Translations under genes and position numbers: made by a program
Source: Rhodospirillales bacterium
GTDB lineage: Bacteria > Pseudomonadota > Alphaproteobacteria > Rhodospirillales > Shumkoniaceae
Assembly (NCBI GenBank): GCA_028281785.1
Contig: JANQJG010000252.1
Location: forward strand, 1 to 52,420
Direction: 5' to 3'
DNA length: 52,420 bases
The notes under the pieces: generated by a model
Databases searched by the model: none
What the model saw: the letters and a program-made list of their open reading frames with translations, nothing else
What the model was told of the DNA's origin: nothing
Part shown: positions 44,617 to 52,326 of the stretch, one piece after another
Layout: each line of letters begins with the position of its first letter
How positions within the stretch are numbered: position 1 is the first letter of the stretch

Positions 44617-46121
44617 CCGGCGTCCGCGTATACGTCGCCACCACCGAGGGGCCGTCGGAAATCCAGCGGGTCGCGGAGGAAGATCCCGAGGTCCGGTCGG
44701 TCGTCTGCCTGAACGGCACGTCCGAGGCGCTGGCCATCAGCGCCGCATACGACGCCTTCGTGCGCAAACCGACCGGCGTCATCGAGCGCCTGTTCGGCCA
44801 TCCCGTTTACCGCACCGACGTTTCCGAGCGCATCTCCGAGGGGCGCAGCTGGCAATTGCCGCTTTTTGCCGCGCACGCGCTGTTCGCCGCCGGCCGGCTG
44901 GCCGGCAAGAACGAGCGCGCGGACCGCGCGGTCTGGCTCACGGGAACGGTCGACAGCGAGCTCGATGTCGGACGGGTCGACCATGTGCCTGAGAAGCTGG
45001 CCCAATCGGAGCGCCTCTTCGGGGAGCTCCAGAGCCACGGCATTCCCCTGACACTGTTTCTCCCCCGGGCGAATGCCGACGGCCTGGGGCCGGCCGATAC
45101 CGATCGTCTCGGCCCGAATGCCGAGATCGTGCCGCTCGAAACCGTGGATACCCTTTTCGACCGCCTGGAGCTTCCGAGGCCGGCGCGGCCCGAGACCCTG
45201 AAACCGCGACCGGAGGCCAAGCGGCGTCATCCCGTCCTAATCAGCTTAGTCTTCCTTCTGGCCGCCGGGACAGCCGCCGGCGCCTATTGGCAGGACGAGG
45301 TCATGGAGTGGGCGGACGCCAATTTTCCGCAGGCGCTCCGCATCCTTGCGGGGACGGGGGACGAGCCGGGCGAGGGCGAACCCGAACCGGTGAAACCGAC
45401 ACAACCGACCGTGGCTCCAGAGCAACCAGCTCCCCCGGTGACGCCGGCCGAGGCCCCTGTATCGGAAACTCCTGGAGACCCGCCGACTGCGGCGGACCGG
45501 GAGGGCGATCCGACAGACACCACGGAGCCTCCGACGGCAATGCAACCCGAACCCGACCCGGTACCCGAACCGGCGCCAGAGCCGGAACCTGAGTTGAGCG
45601 GAAGCGACCTGGCGCTCACGATCGTCGAGCGCCGCGCGCCTGGGGCGAGAAGCTGCGGCGTGGCGGAGTTCGGCACGCGGCCGCTCACAGAGACCCGCGT
45701 GCCCGCCGTTGGAGGTGGCCGTTTGGATGCCAGCTCCGCAGCCGGTCTGTGCGCGGTGCAATACGAGATCCGCAACGGTTTCGAGGCGCCGGTACATGTG
45801 TGGCTGCTCGCGGCGCCCGTTGGCCGTCCGCGCGGTTTCGGCTCGAACCGCGTCACCGCGACGTCGCTCGATCGGACATTGCAGCCGGGAGACGCCGTCT
45901 CCGTGCAGCTCAATCTGCCGCGCTGGAGTCGCGAGGCCTTCAGCCATCGGGTCATCGCGATTGCCGCCGAGAAAGACGCGGCCGCCGATCTCTCCTGGGT
46001 CGGCCTGGAGATTCGTGAGATCGAGACCTCCTGGGATTTCGGCCGCTGGGCCGAGCTGCGCGACCGCATCGAGGAGGACGGCCTGGCCCTCCTCTCCGTC
46101 CATCACGAGATCACGCCGTAA
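44613..46121 (+). CDS. Lon (S16)-like protease domain fused to membrane anchor and periplasmic domain
   Basis: A 502-residue protein with an unusual layout. Residues about 60-185 resemble the C-terminal half of the Lon proteolytic domain: S79 in SEGRSW lies where Lon has KDGPSAG, TGTVDSELDVGRVDHVPEKL aligns with the Lon MTGEITLRG-PIGGLKEKL, K128 is the dyad lysine, and IPLTLFLPRANADGL matches the next strand. S79 to K128 is 49 residues, against 43 in E. coli Lon. No AAA+ domain is present. A helix at 207-226, a Pro/Glu-rich linker (250-328) and a periplasmic beta domain (330-502) follow. GTG start. Active protease or pseudo-enzyme is undecided. Confidence 0.72.
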   Translation: MTGVRVYVATTEGPSEIQRVAEEDPEVRSVVCLNGTSEALAISAAYDAFVRKPTGVIERLFGHPVYRTDVSERISEGRSWQLPLFAAHALFAAGRLAGKNERADRAVWLTGTVDSELDVGRVDHVPEKLAQSERLFGELQSHGIPLTLFLPRANADGLGPADTDRLGPNAEIVPLETVDTLFDRLELPRPARPETLKPRPEAKRRHPVLISLVFLLAAGTAAGAYWQDEVMEWADANFPQALRILAGTGDEPGEGEPEPVKPTQPTVAPEQPAPPVTPAEAPVSETPGDPPTAADREGDPTDTTEPPTAMQPEPDPVPEPAPEPEPELSGSDLALTIVERRAPGARSCGVAEFGTRPLTETRVPAVGGGRLDASSAAGLCAVQYEIRNGFEAPVHVWLLAAPVGRPRGFGSNRVTATSLDRTLQPGDAVSVQLNLPRWSREAFSHRVIAIAAEKDAAADLSWVGLEIREIETSWDFGRWAELRDRIEEDGLALLSVHHEITP

Positions 46122-46154
46122 CACCGGTGAGCGTCGGGCCTTTCCTTCCACCGG

Positions 46155-46234
46155 CCCATCCTTCGACACGCCGCCTCCAGCGGCTGCTCAGGATGAGGCC
46201 CTCATGCTGAGCCTGTCGAAGCACGAGGGCCGCG
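46155..46234. repeat. REP-like palindromic repeat, copy 4
   Basis: A copy of the window's repeat family in the opposite orientation lies between two envelope-cluster genes. It contains CCTTCGACACG...GCTCAGGATGAGGCCCTCATGCTGAGCCTGTCGAAG. With the 46122-46347 gap it separates the Lon-like gene operon from the next operon. Confidence 0.75.
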
Positions 46235-46347
46235 TTCCGGTACCACTCTTAGATTAAGACCCCCCGCCTAAAACACCCTCGGAAGTCGCCGAAAAGCCCT
46301 CCGGCCCGTGCATATCCCGATCGAAACCACCTTGACTGGGGTATGCC

Positions 46348-46926
46348 ATGAACACGCAGAAACCATCGATCCCGGTCGGGCGCAGGGCGCTTCAGGGGAC
46401 CGCCGTTGCGGCTCTTCTGCTGGCACTCGGCGCCTGCACCTCCACGGGCTCCACGAACACGGCCGAGGGGATCGGCTTCCGTGAGGCCCGCTTCGAAGAG
46501 ATCTCGGCCATGCAGGGTTATCGCAAATGCCGGGATGACGCGCTCGAACTCGACACTCAGGCCCGTGCCACGGGCAATCCGGGACGCTATCTCGCCAGCG
46601 CCCGGCTGATCGAGAACTGTGAGGCCGAACTCGGCCCCGAAGCCAGCGGCGTCGGCACGGACGAGCGCATGCGCGCCTATGCCCTGAGTGTCCAGAACTA
46701 TCTCAAGGGCGGCGACGTGGCCAAGGCGAGCGAGAACTTCGAGCGCTTCCAGCAGGCGTTTCCGGGCAAGGACCTCTACTACTACGACGGCTCGTCCTTC
46801 ATCGAGACGATGTCGGCCCTGCTGGGTCAGAAGAAAGACACCGATTTCGGCCAGTTCGCCGTGCTCAACGTCAACGAGACGCTGAAAGGCGAAATGCGGC
46901 GTTCCCGTTACTGGACAAAAAACTAG
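46348..46926 (+). CDS. Lipoprotein with TPR-like helices
   Basis: A 192-residue lipoprotein with lipobox LALGAC (Cys30). The mature part is helical, with pairs of helices resembling tetratricopeptide units (YLASARLIENCEAELG, ALSVQNYLKGGDVAKASENF) and a YYYDGSSFIETMSALLG segment. +2 residue Thr predicts outer-membrane retention by the E. coli rule. It starts the last operon of the cluster, 27 bases before the next gene. Function unknown; a scaffold role is plausible. Confidence 0.75.
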   Translation: MNTQKPSIPVGRRALQGTAVAALLLALGACTSTGSTNTAEGIGFREARFEEISAMQGYRKCRDDALELDTQARATGNPGRYLASARLIENCEAELGPEASGVGTDERMRAYALSVQNYLKGGDVAKASENFERFQQAFPGKDLYYYDGSSFIETMSALLGQKKDTDFGQFAVLNVNETLKGEMRRSRYWTKN

Positions 46927-46952
46927 GCGCCGCCTTGGAAGGAATCTGAGCC

Positions 46953-47861
46953 ATGCAACCGATATCCCGCACCAACCGTGTGAACCGGCTCGCCATGCTG
47001 GCCAGGGTCGCCTTCGGCGTCTGCGTGCTTTCGGCCGTGTTTCTGGCCAGCACGGCAGGGGCCAACACGGCGGTCTGGGAACCGAGCGCCAGCGAGAAGC
47101 TGGTGAAGCTTCCCGCGACCTACCTCAAGAAGGCGGTCGACCGGGACTTCGCCAAATCCGAGCTGGCCACGGCCCTGACCGACGTGAAGTCGCAGATTGG
47201 CTTGAAGACGCAAACGCTGCAGGACCTTCAATCGGCCATCGACCGCGCCGAGGGCGAGGTCCGCACCGAGCTCCGCCATCAGTTCCTGGCCGAGAAGCAG
47301 GAGTTCATCAAACTGATGGGCGAACAGCAGGAGCTCCAGCGCAAGCAGGTGGAGACCAAGATCCGCCTTTACGAGCGCCTGCTCGACAAGCTTGGGCGGA
47401 GCAAGGCCGCCACCTCTCCGCAACGGGCCGAGCTCATCAAGCAGCAGAACGAGGCGCGGCAGCGTTTCGAGGCGACGGTCACCGCGGTCGACATGAAGCT
47501 GTTCGACTCAACCGAGCTCACCGAAAGCAAGTACTCGCGGGACTACGCGAAAAACATGTCCGCCATCGAGAGCCTGGTTCTCGCGATTCAGGAGCATCCG
47601 ATGAATCAGGAAGCCGAACTCGACGGTCAGGAAGTGACCAAGGAGGACTATCTGCGGCACCTGATCGCCGACAACCAAGCCCGGGTCGCCATCCTCGACC
47701 AGGAGGAGACCATCCTCGGCTACATGGCCAAGCTCGTGGCCCTGGACGCCATGGCGCTCTCCGAGGAGGTGGCCGGCGACAATCTCGCAGCCGACGGACT
47801 GGCCGGCGAGGACGGCGAGATCAGCCTGTCCTCGACCGTCGACTTCTTCATCACGCAGTAA
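46953..47861 (+). CDS. Exported coiled-coil protein, unrecognised
   Basis: A 302-residue protein with a signal peptide (cut near residue 37) and a long helical coiled-coil (about 60-230; KSQIGLKTQTLQDLQSAIDR, KQVETKIRLYERLLDKLG). It ends FFITQ, sharing the last three residues with the protease and lipoprotein at 39328 and 40284. The start ATG follows GGAAGGAA. It is followed within 17 bases by the next exported protein. Probably periplasmic; function unknown. Confidence 0.78.
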   Translation: MQPISRTNRVNRLAMLARVAFGVCVLSAVFLASTAGANTAVWEPSASEKLVKLPATYLKKAVDRDFAKSELATALTDVKSQIGLKTQTLQDLQSAIDRAEGEVRTELRHQFLAEKQEFIKLMGEQQELQRKQVETKIRLYERLLDKLGRSKAATSPQRAELIKQQNEARQRFEATVTAVDMKLFDSTELTESKYSRDYAKNMSAIESLVLAIQEHPMNQEAELDGQEVTKEDYLRHLIADNQARVAILDQEETILGYMAKLVALDAMALSEEVAGDNLAADGLAGEDGEISLSSTVDFFITQ

Positions 47862-47877
47862 GGACGGAGACCGAAAG

Positions 47878-48267
47878 ATGCGGAGCAAGACCACCCTCAC
47901 CCTGGCCACGGCCGCGGCCATCCTCGCCGCCGCCGGGGCCGCCCAGGCGGGCACCCTGGAAAACCTCGAGCGGGAGCGCGCCTTGACGATCCAGACGCTG
48001 CTTTCGCCCTCGCTGACGGTGTCGGAGCGACAGCAGAAGATCGCCGCGTCCAAACACCGCCTGGTCGACCTGGAGCGCATGGTGCTGCGCGACAAGAGCC
48101 TGGTCGGCGCGAACCGGCCGGTCGTCCGCAAGGCGTTCAGGAGCTACGATTTGACCTTCCTGGTCCACGCCTCGGTCGAGAAGGACCGGATTCTCATCGA
48201 CCATTGGCTGGAGCAGGTCGGCGTCTCGACCCACAACCTGATGAACGCGCGTGTGGGACGTCGGTAA
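47878..48267 (+). CDS. Small exported helical protein
   Basis: A 129-residue protein with a clear signal peptide (cut at AQA-G, residue 24). The mature domain is helical with a conserved-looking stretch RALTIQTLLSPSLTVSER and SYDLTFLVHASVEKDRIL. The start ATG at 47878 follows GGAGACCGAAAG. One base separates its stop from the channel-like gene, so it is probably a periplasmic partner of that channel. Family not recognised. Confidence 0.75.
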   Translation: MRSKTTLTLATAAAILAAAGAAQAGTLENLERERALTIQTLLSPSLTVSERQQKIAASKHRLVDLERMVLRDKSLVGANRPVVRKAFRSYDLTFLVHASVEKDRILIDHWLEQVGVSTHNLMNARVGRR

Positions 48268-48268
48268 A

Positions 48269-48790
48269 ATGCGCGCCGTCTATCAGGTCTTCGACACCGG
48301 GTCCCGGGCGGCGGCGGCCATGCTCGGCGGGATCGTGCTGGCCCTGGCCGTCGCGGTCATGGCCACCTCGCTCTCCGCCGGGGACATCGCCGCCTGGGCC
48401 CGGCGCGTCTTCGGGGCGACCTTCATCGCCCTCATGGCCGGGCTGGTTTTCACCAGCCTGGTCTGCTGGGTCCGGCTGCGCCAGACCAAAGGCGAGCGTG
48501 TGTGGCTGGAGGCCGGCGTCCAGGCCGCGAACGGCGTCACGACGCTGGCCCTGACCTATACGCTCCTCGGAATCACGCTCGGGATTGGCACGCTGGCCTC
48601 CCAGGAGCTGACACCGGAGACCGTCCGGGGCGTCATTCAGGAGCTCACCCAGAACTTCAGCCTCGCCTTTCTGACAACCGTGGTCGGCCTGCCCATCTCC
48701 GCCGTGCTGCGCACCGTTCTGCTGGTGACCAACGCGGGGTTCAAGACCGGTGATGGAACCCAGCCCGCCCTCTTGTCGAGGAGGAGATAA
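48269..48790 (+). CDS. ExbB/TolQ/MotA-like proton-channel protein
   Basis: A 173-residue inner-membrane protein with four predicted helices (about 17-37, 48-68, 82-105, 128-152). The last two match the channel helices of ExbB and TolQ: TTLALTYTLLGITLGIGTL and NFSLAFLTTVVGLPISAVLR, the latter with the TT-xx-GL pattern that lines the proton path. Partner stators would be the MotB/ExbD-like protein at 40887 and the two single-span proteins encoded next. ATG 48269 lies one base after the previous stop. A true flagellar stator is unlikely, since no flagellar genes are nearby. Confidence 0.75.
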   Translation: MRAVYQVFDTGSRAAAAMLGGIVLALAVAVMATSLSAGDIAAWARRVFGATFIALMAGLVFTSLVCWVRLRQTKGERVWLEAGVQAANGVTTLALTYTLLGITLGIGTLASQELTPETVRGVIQELTQNFSLAFLTTVVGLPISAVLRTVLLVTNAGFKTGDGTQPALLSRRR

Positions 48791-49605
48791 TGCGCTTCCT
48801 CGTTTTCAACATCGTCGTCTTCGGAGCATTGTTCTATCTGTTCACCGCCGATCGCGGCGATATCCACGCCGTCGCCGATCGGGCGCATGCCGCCGTCGAT
48901 CGCATCGAGGACGCCGCCGCGCGGACCGTCGACAAGGTCAACGGCTTCATCGACCAGAGGGGGCGCGAACTGCCGCGTCTTCGCGAGGAGCAGCCGCACC
49001 CGATTGGCGGCAGCAGGTTCGAGTCCGTGACCTCGTCCGTTGATCGCGGGGAAGGGGCTCGGGAGGTCGGGAAGACGGTCGCGGAGGCAGCCTCGCCTCC
49101 CGCCGCCAGGCCGTCCGCGATTCCCGCGCCTAAGCCGTCTCCGACGCCCGTGCGGGCCCCGACGCAGCTCGCGGCGGCCGAACGGGCCACGGAGGCAAAT
49201 GCCCCTGCGGCGCCAACTCCGCCGGAGCCATCCGGGGAGGTGGCGGCCCCGGATAGCGAGCCGCAAACGGATCCGGAGCGGGTGCAGTTCGGCGACCGGG
49301 AAATCCCGGCGCGATGGATCCCGCCAGTGGCCGTCAACAAGCCCAGCTATGGAGCGAGCGAGCCGGCGGCGCAAAACACCTCCAGACCGCCGGCAAAAAC
49401 CGTTCTCGACTCCGCCGAGGCCACCAAAGAGCCATCGCCCCCGGCGCGCACCAACGCTCCATCCGACGCGGCGCCGGCGACCCGCGCCCCGGAGATCGCA
49501 ATCGCCGACGGAACGCAACTCATGAGCCCGCAGGAGCGACGCCTGGAGCTGTTCTCCCTGGCCGAGGACATGGAACTCCTTTTCCTAGAGAAGCTTGGGG
49601 AGTAG
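48790..49605 (+). CDS. Membrane-anchored Pro/Ala-rich protein
   Basis: A 271-residue protein with one N-terminal helix (about 4-19), a short coiled-coil (24-65), a long Pro/Ala/Ser-rich linker to about 225 and a conserved-looking C-terminal end (ADGTQLMSPQERRLELFSLA, MELLFLEKLGE). This N-anchor, Pro-rich, small C-domain layout is like TonB/TolA proteins that reach through the periplasm. The ATG overlaps the previous stop (TAATG) with GGAGGAGAT upstream. It probably links the channel to outer-membrane parts. Confidence 0.7.
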   Translation: MRFLVFNIVVFGALFYLFTADRGDIHAVADRAHAAVDRIEDAAARTVDKVNGFIDQRGRELPRLREEQPHPIGGSRFESVTSSVDRGEGAREVGKTVAEAASPPAARPSAIPAPKPSPTPVRAPTQLAAAERATEANAPAAPTPPEPSGEVAAPDSEPQTDPERVQFGDREIPARWIPPVAVNKPSYGASEPAAQNTSRPPAKTVLDSAEATKEPSPPARTNAPSDAAPATRAPEIAIADGTQLMSPQERRLELFSLAEDMELLFLEKLGE

Positions 49606-49609
49606 CGCG

Positions 49610-50863
49610 GTGGCGGCGTCACGGCTTTGGGGCAGGGTGTCCATCGTCGTCTCTGTCGTCGCGGGGGCGATGCTGATCCTGCTCCTTGTGACGGGGAAGC
49701 CGGAACCCATGTGGCAGGAGGCCCCTAAACCCGAGGTTACGGCGCCAAAGCCCGCCGAAACCGAGACACCCGAGCCCCAAGCCGCGATGCTGGAGGTCAC
49801 GCTTCCGCCACCGCCGGCTCCCGCGCCTTCGGAACCCGAGATCGAGGCCGAGGCTCCGCGACCCGTGGAGAGCAAGCCCGAACCCTTGCCGGAGCCCATG
49901 CAGGAGGCCCCTCAACCGCCTCCCGAGCAGATAGAAGCGGAGGCACCGGAGCCGCAGCCGGCGATCGAGGTGACGCCCCTCCGCCCCCGCGCGCCCGAAA
50001 CACTCCCCGAAACCAAGGTCATTCAGCCTTTGCAGCACGCCGAGCCGGTCCCCGAGGAACCCCAGGAGCCGATGATCGAACCACAGCCCATAGAGCCCCT
50101 TCGCCCAAGGGAGCCCGAGGAAATGGTGGCCGAGGAGCCGGAAACCCTTGAGCCGGAGCCCGTGGCTGAGCTAACCCCCCTTCAGCCACGGAAGACCGAA
50201 CCGGTCCGTCCCAAGGTTGCGCCCGAGCCGCCGGCGCCGCCGCCCGCGGCTCCGGAGGTGGAATTCGACCCCGTTCCGGAACCGCCCAGGACGGTCCAGG
50301 TGAGCGTTCGTTCAAGCGGCGCGCAGGCGGCCGAGGGCCGGACCTTGCTCAGGCTTCTCGAACATGGGTCGGGGGCCGATATCGAGATCGCCTGGCCCCA
50401 GAGCCCGCGCGAGCGGTATCGTCTGCAGCAACAGTTGAGCAGCTGTTTCGGTATGCGCACGGCGTTGATGAACGCGCGCGGGGACCTGTTCGTGGCGGAA
50501 GGCGCCAGGGGACAGAAGTGGAACCCGAACCTCGATCGCTTCAGCGGGTTCGTCCGCCGGCCCAACGGCTATCTGTCACCGAAGGAAAGGGACGAGGCCG
50601 AGCGTATTCGCCAATACCATCGCCTGGGGCGAACCGAACGGGTGATCCGCCTGTTCCCCCGCCATGTCGATTCGGTGCTGCTCGGCGGCCTCCGACAGGT
50701 GCTTGGGGCCTCTTACGATCAGGCGCGGACCATCCGGGCGGCCTATCGCCTCGATGGGACGACATTGACCATCGAGGACATCCGGGCGGACGGCGTTCTG
50801 CTCCCTGGCCGTATCGCCTTCGGCGACGGCCTGCGGGGCAGTTGCCGCACCGCGATGAGGTGA
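49610..50863 (+). CDS. TonB/TolA-like membrane protein with Pro/Glu-rich linker
   Basis: A 417-residue protein with an N-terminal helix (about 9-29), a very Pro/Glu-rich region (about 30-240) and a folded C-terminal domain (about 245-417; LLRLLEHGSGADIEIAWPQS, RYRLQQQLSSCFGMRTALM, SCRTAMR). The linker has three related copies of [TE]PL[RQ]PR followed by acidic residues (VTPLRPRAPE, IEPLRPREPE, LTPLQPRKTE). GTG at 49610 has GGGGAG upstream; a TTG at 49595 is an alternative. It looks like a periplasm-spanning transducer; its C-terminal domain is not one I recognise. Confidence 0.72.
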   Translation: MAASRLWGRVSIVVSVVAGAMLILLLVTGKPEPMWQEAPKPEVTAPKPAETETPEPQAAMLEVTLPPPPAPAPSEPEIEAEAPRPVESKPEPLPEPMQEAPQPPPEQIEAEAPEPQPAIEVTPLRPRAPETLPETKVIQPLQHAEPVPEEPQEPMIEPQPIEPLRPREPEEMVAEEPETLEPEPVAELTPLQPRKTEPVRPKVAPEPPAPPPAAPEVEFDPVPEPPRTVQVSVRSSGAQAAEGRTLLRLLEHGSGADIEIAWPQSPRERYRLQQQLSSCFGMRTALMNARGDLFVAEGARGQKWNPNLDRFSGFVRRPNGYLSPKERDEAERIRQYHRLGRTERVIRLFPRHVDSVLLGGLRQVLGASYDQARTIRAAYRLDGTTLTIEDIRADGVLLPGRIAFGDGLRGSCRTAMR

Positions 50864-50866
50864 CTC

Positions 50867-51565
50867 ATGGGCAAGGCGAGCCAAGTGTTGTTGACCGCCG
50901 TCCTGATCGCCGGCTTCGCCGCCGCGTGCAGCCAGACCCGATACACGCGCTATGACGAGGCGGCGGAGCAGACCAACCCTTTCGATCGCCAAGTGGAATT
51001 CGAGCTCACGCGGCATTTCTACGACGATCCGCCCCGATGCGTTGTCGTGATGCCATTCCTGGTGGATGGCAAACGCCATCCAAAGGCCGAGGTGATCGAG
51101 ACGGCACTGGCGCGCCACCTCTCCGGTAAGGTTGAACGGGTCATGGGTCCCCGGGCCCGCGACCGCGCAGCGCGAAGCCTTGCCGTCGATCTGACGACGG
51201 AGACGGGACGGAGTGCCTTTGCCCGGAGCGCCCGTTGCGGCTTTCAGTTGGAGGCCGAGCCCTGGGGCGGCGAGTCCATGTACGCCGTCTTCTGGACGCA
51301 AAGCCGGATCGGCCTGCAGGTTCAAATGACCCGTGTGGAGGATCAGACCTTGATATGGCGGGCGCGCCATGTCGCCAAGCGATCGGAGGGCGGGCTGCCC
51401 CTCTCGCCGCTGTCCGCGGTCTACAATCTGTTCACGGCAACGGAGTTTCGCGCCGACGGCGACGTGGATCTGTCTCTCGCCGACGACGCGGCACGGCGCA
51501 TCTGCAAGACATTTCCCGATACGCGATCCTTCGGGTTTGCGAACGCCGTGGGTGGGCGGCCCTGA
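50867..51565 (+). CDS. GNA1162/CsgG-style lipoprotein
   Basis: A 232-residue lipoprotein with lipobox GFAAAC (Cys21). The mature domain resembles small outer-membrane assembly lipoproteins: PPRCVVVMPFLVDG, VIETALARHLSGK, LVWRARH-type strand LIWRARHVAK. The start ATG lies three bases after the stop of the TonB-like gene, so it is co-translated with it. Outer-membrane localisation is predicted from Ser at +2. The link to GNA1162 or LpoB-like folds is by look only. Confidence 0.72.
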   Translation: MGKASQVLLTAVLIAGFAAACSQTRYTRYDEAAEQTNPFDRQVEFELTRHFYDDPPRCVVVMPFLVDGKRHPKAEVIETALARHLSGKVERVMGPRARDRAARSLAVDLTTETGRSAFARSARCGFQLEAEPWGGESMYAVFWTQSRIGLQVQMTRVEDQTLIWRARHVAKRSEGGLPLSPLSAVYNLFTATEFRADGDVDLSLADDAARRICKTFPDTRSFGFANAVGGRP

Positions 51566-51657
51566 GGGAAACAGGTTGCGCAAGAAGGGCCACACGCGCG
51601 TATCATAGTGACGATAGAACGGACCCGTTGGAAACCGGTGTGAAAGGAGGCGGAAGG

Positions 51658-52326
51658 ATGCCCGCTCACGTGATGAAGACCTTGATTCGGGGCACCGGTG
51701 TTCTGCTTGTGTCCTCGGTGCTCGCGGCGACGGCATTTGCCAGCGAGCTTACGGGACGGCAGGAGATTCTGGGCCGCCTGGTCCCCGTCACGGGCGAGGA
51801 GGAGCTTCGCGCAGTCGATCTCGACGTACGGTTCGAGCTTGGCTCCGCGCGCCTGACCGAAGTTGCCCGCGCGCAGCTTGACGAGGTTGGCCACGCGCTT
51901 GCCGCGCCGGAACTCGCGGGAATGATCATGGGGATCTATGGACATACCGACTCCTCGGGTCCAGCCGAGTACAACAAGCAGCTTTCGCAGGAGCGGGCGG
52001 ATGCCGCGCGCGGCTATCTGATTGAGAATTTCAAGCTCGACGAGGCGCGGCTCGTCGCCGTTGGCTATGGCGAGGAGCGGCTGAAGAACACCGAGACGCC
52101 GACGGCGGCGGAAAACCGTCGGGTGCAGATCGTCAACCTGTCGCCGCCACCGGCGCGCCCGGCGGAGGCCGAGACGGCCATCCCCGTGCAACCCGCCCCC
52201 GAGGCGGTGTCACCGCCCGCCGGGGTTCCCGAGATTCCACAGCAACCGGCGGCGCCATCCGGCATGCCGGCCTTGCAGGCACCCGCCGAGCCCGGATCGA
52301 CCGGGGGGATGCTGCCGATCAACTAG
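51658..52326 (+). CDS. OmpA-domain protein
   Basis: A 222-residue exported protein with a signal peptide (cut near AFASE, residue 29) and an OmpA/MotB C-terminal peptidoglycan-binding domain (about 55-160). Signature residues are visible: D98 in GHTDSSGPAEYNKQLSQERA and R154/R155 in NRRVQIVN. A Pro/Ala-rich tail (165-222) ends GGMLPIN. There is no lipobox, unlike Pal. The ATG follows AAAGGAGG. It is the last gene in the window and probably anchors the envelope machine to the wall. Confidence 0.9.
   Translation: MPAHVMKTLIRGTGVLLVSSVLAATAFASELTGRQEILGRLVPVTGEEELRAVDLDVRFELGSARLTEVARAQLDEVGHALAAPELAGMIMGIYGHTDSSGPAEYNKQLSQERADAARGYLIENFKLDEARLVAVGYGEERLKNTETPTAAENRRVQIVNLSPPPARPAEAETAIPVQPAPEAVSPPAGVPEIPQQPAAPSGMPALQAPAEPGSTGGMLPIN

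Noticed and set aside
40887-52326. Zorya anti-phage system
   Set aside because: Zorya has MotA/MotB-like ZorA/ZorB, but I find no ZorC, ZorD or ZorE, the channel gene is short, and the surroundings are exported proteins.
33910-52326. Tol-Pal, type VI secretion or flagellar cluster
   Set aside because: There is no TolB/YbgF, no Tss sheath or VgrG proteins and no flagellin, hook or basal-body genes. Only single domains are shared.
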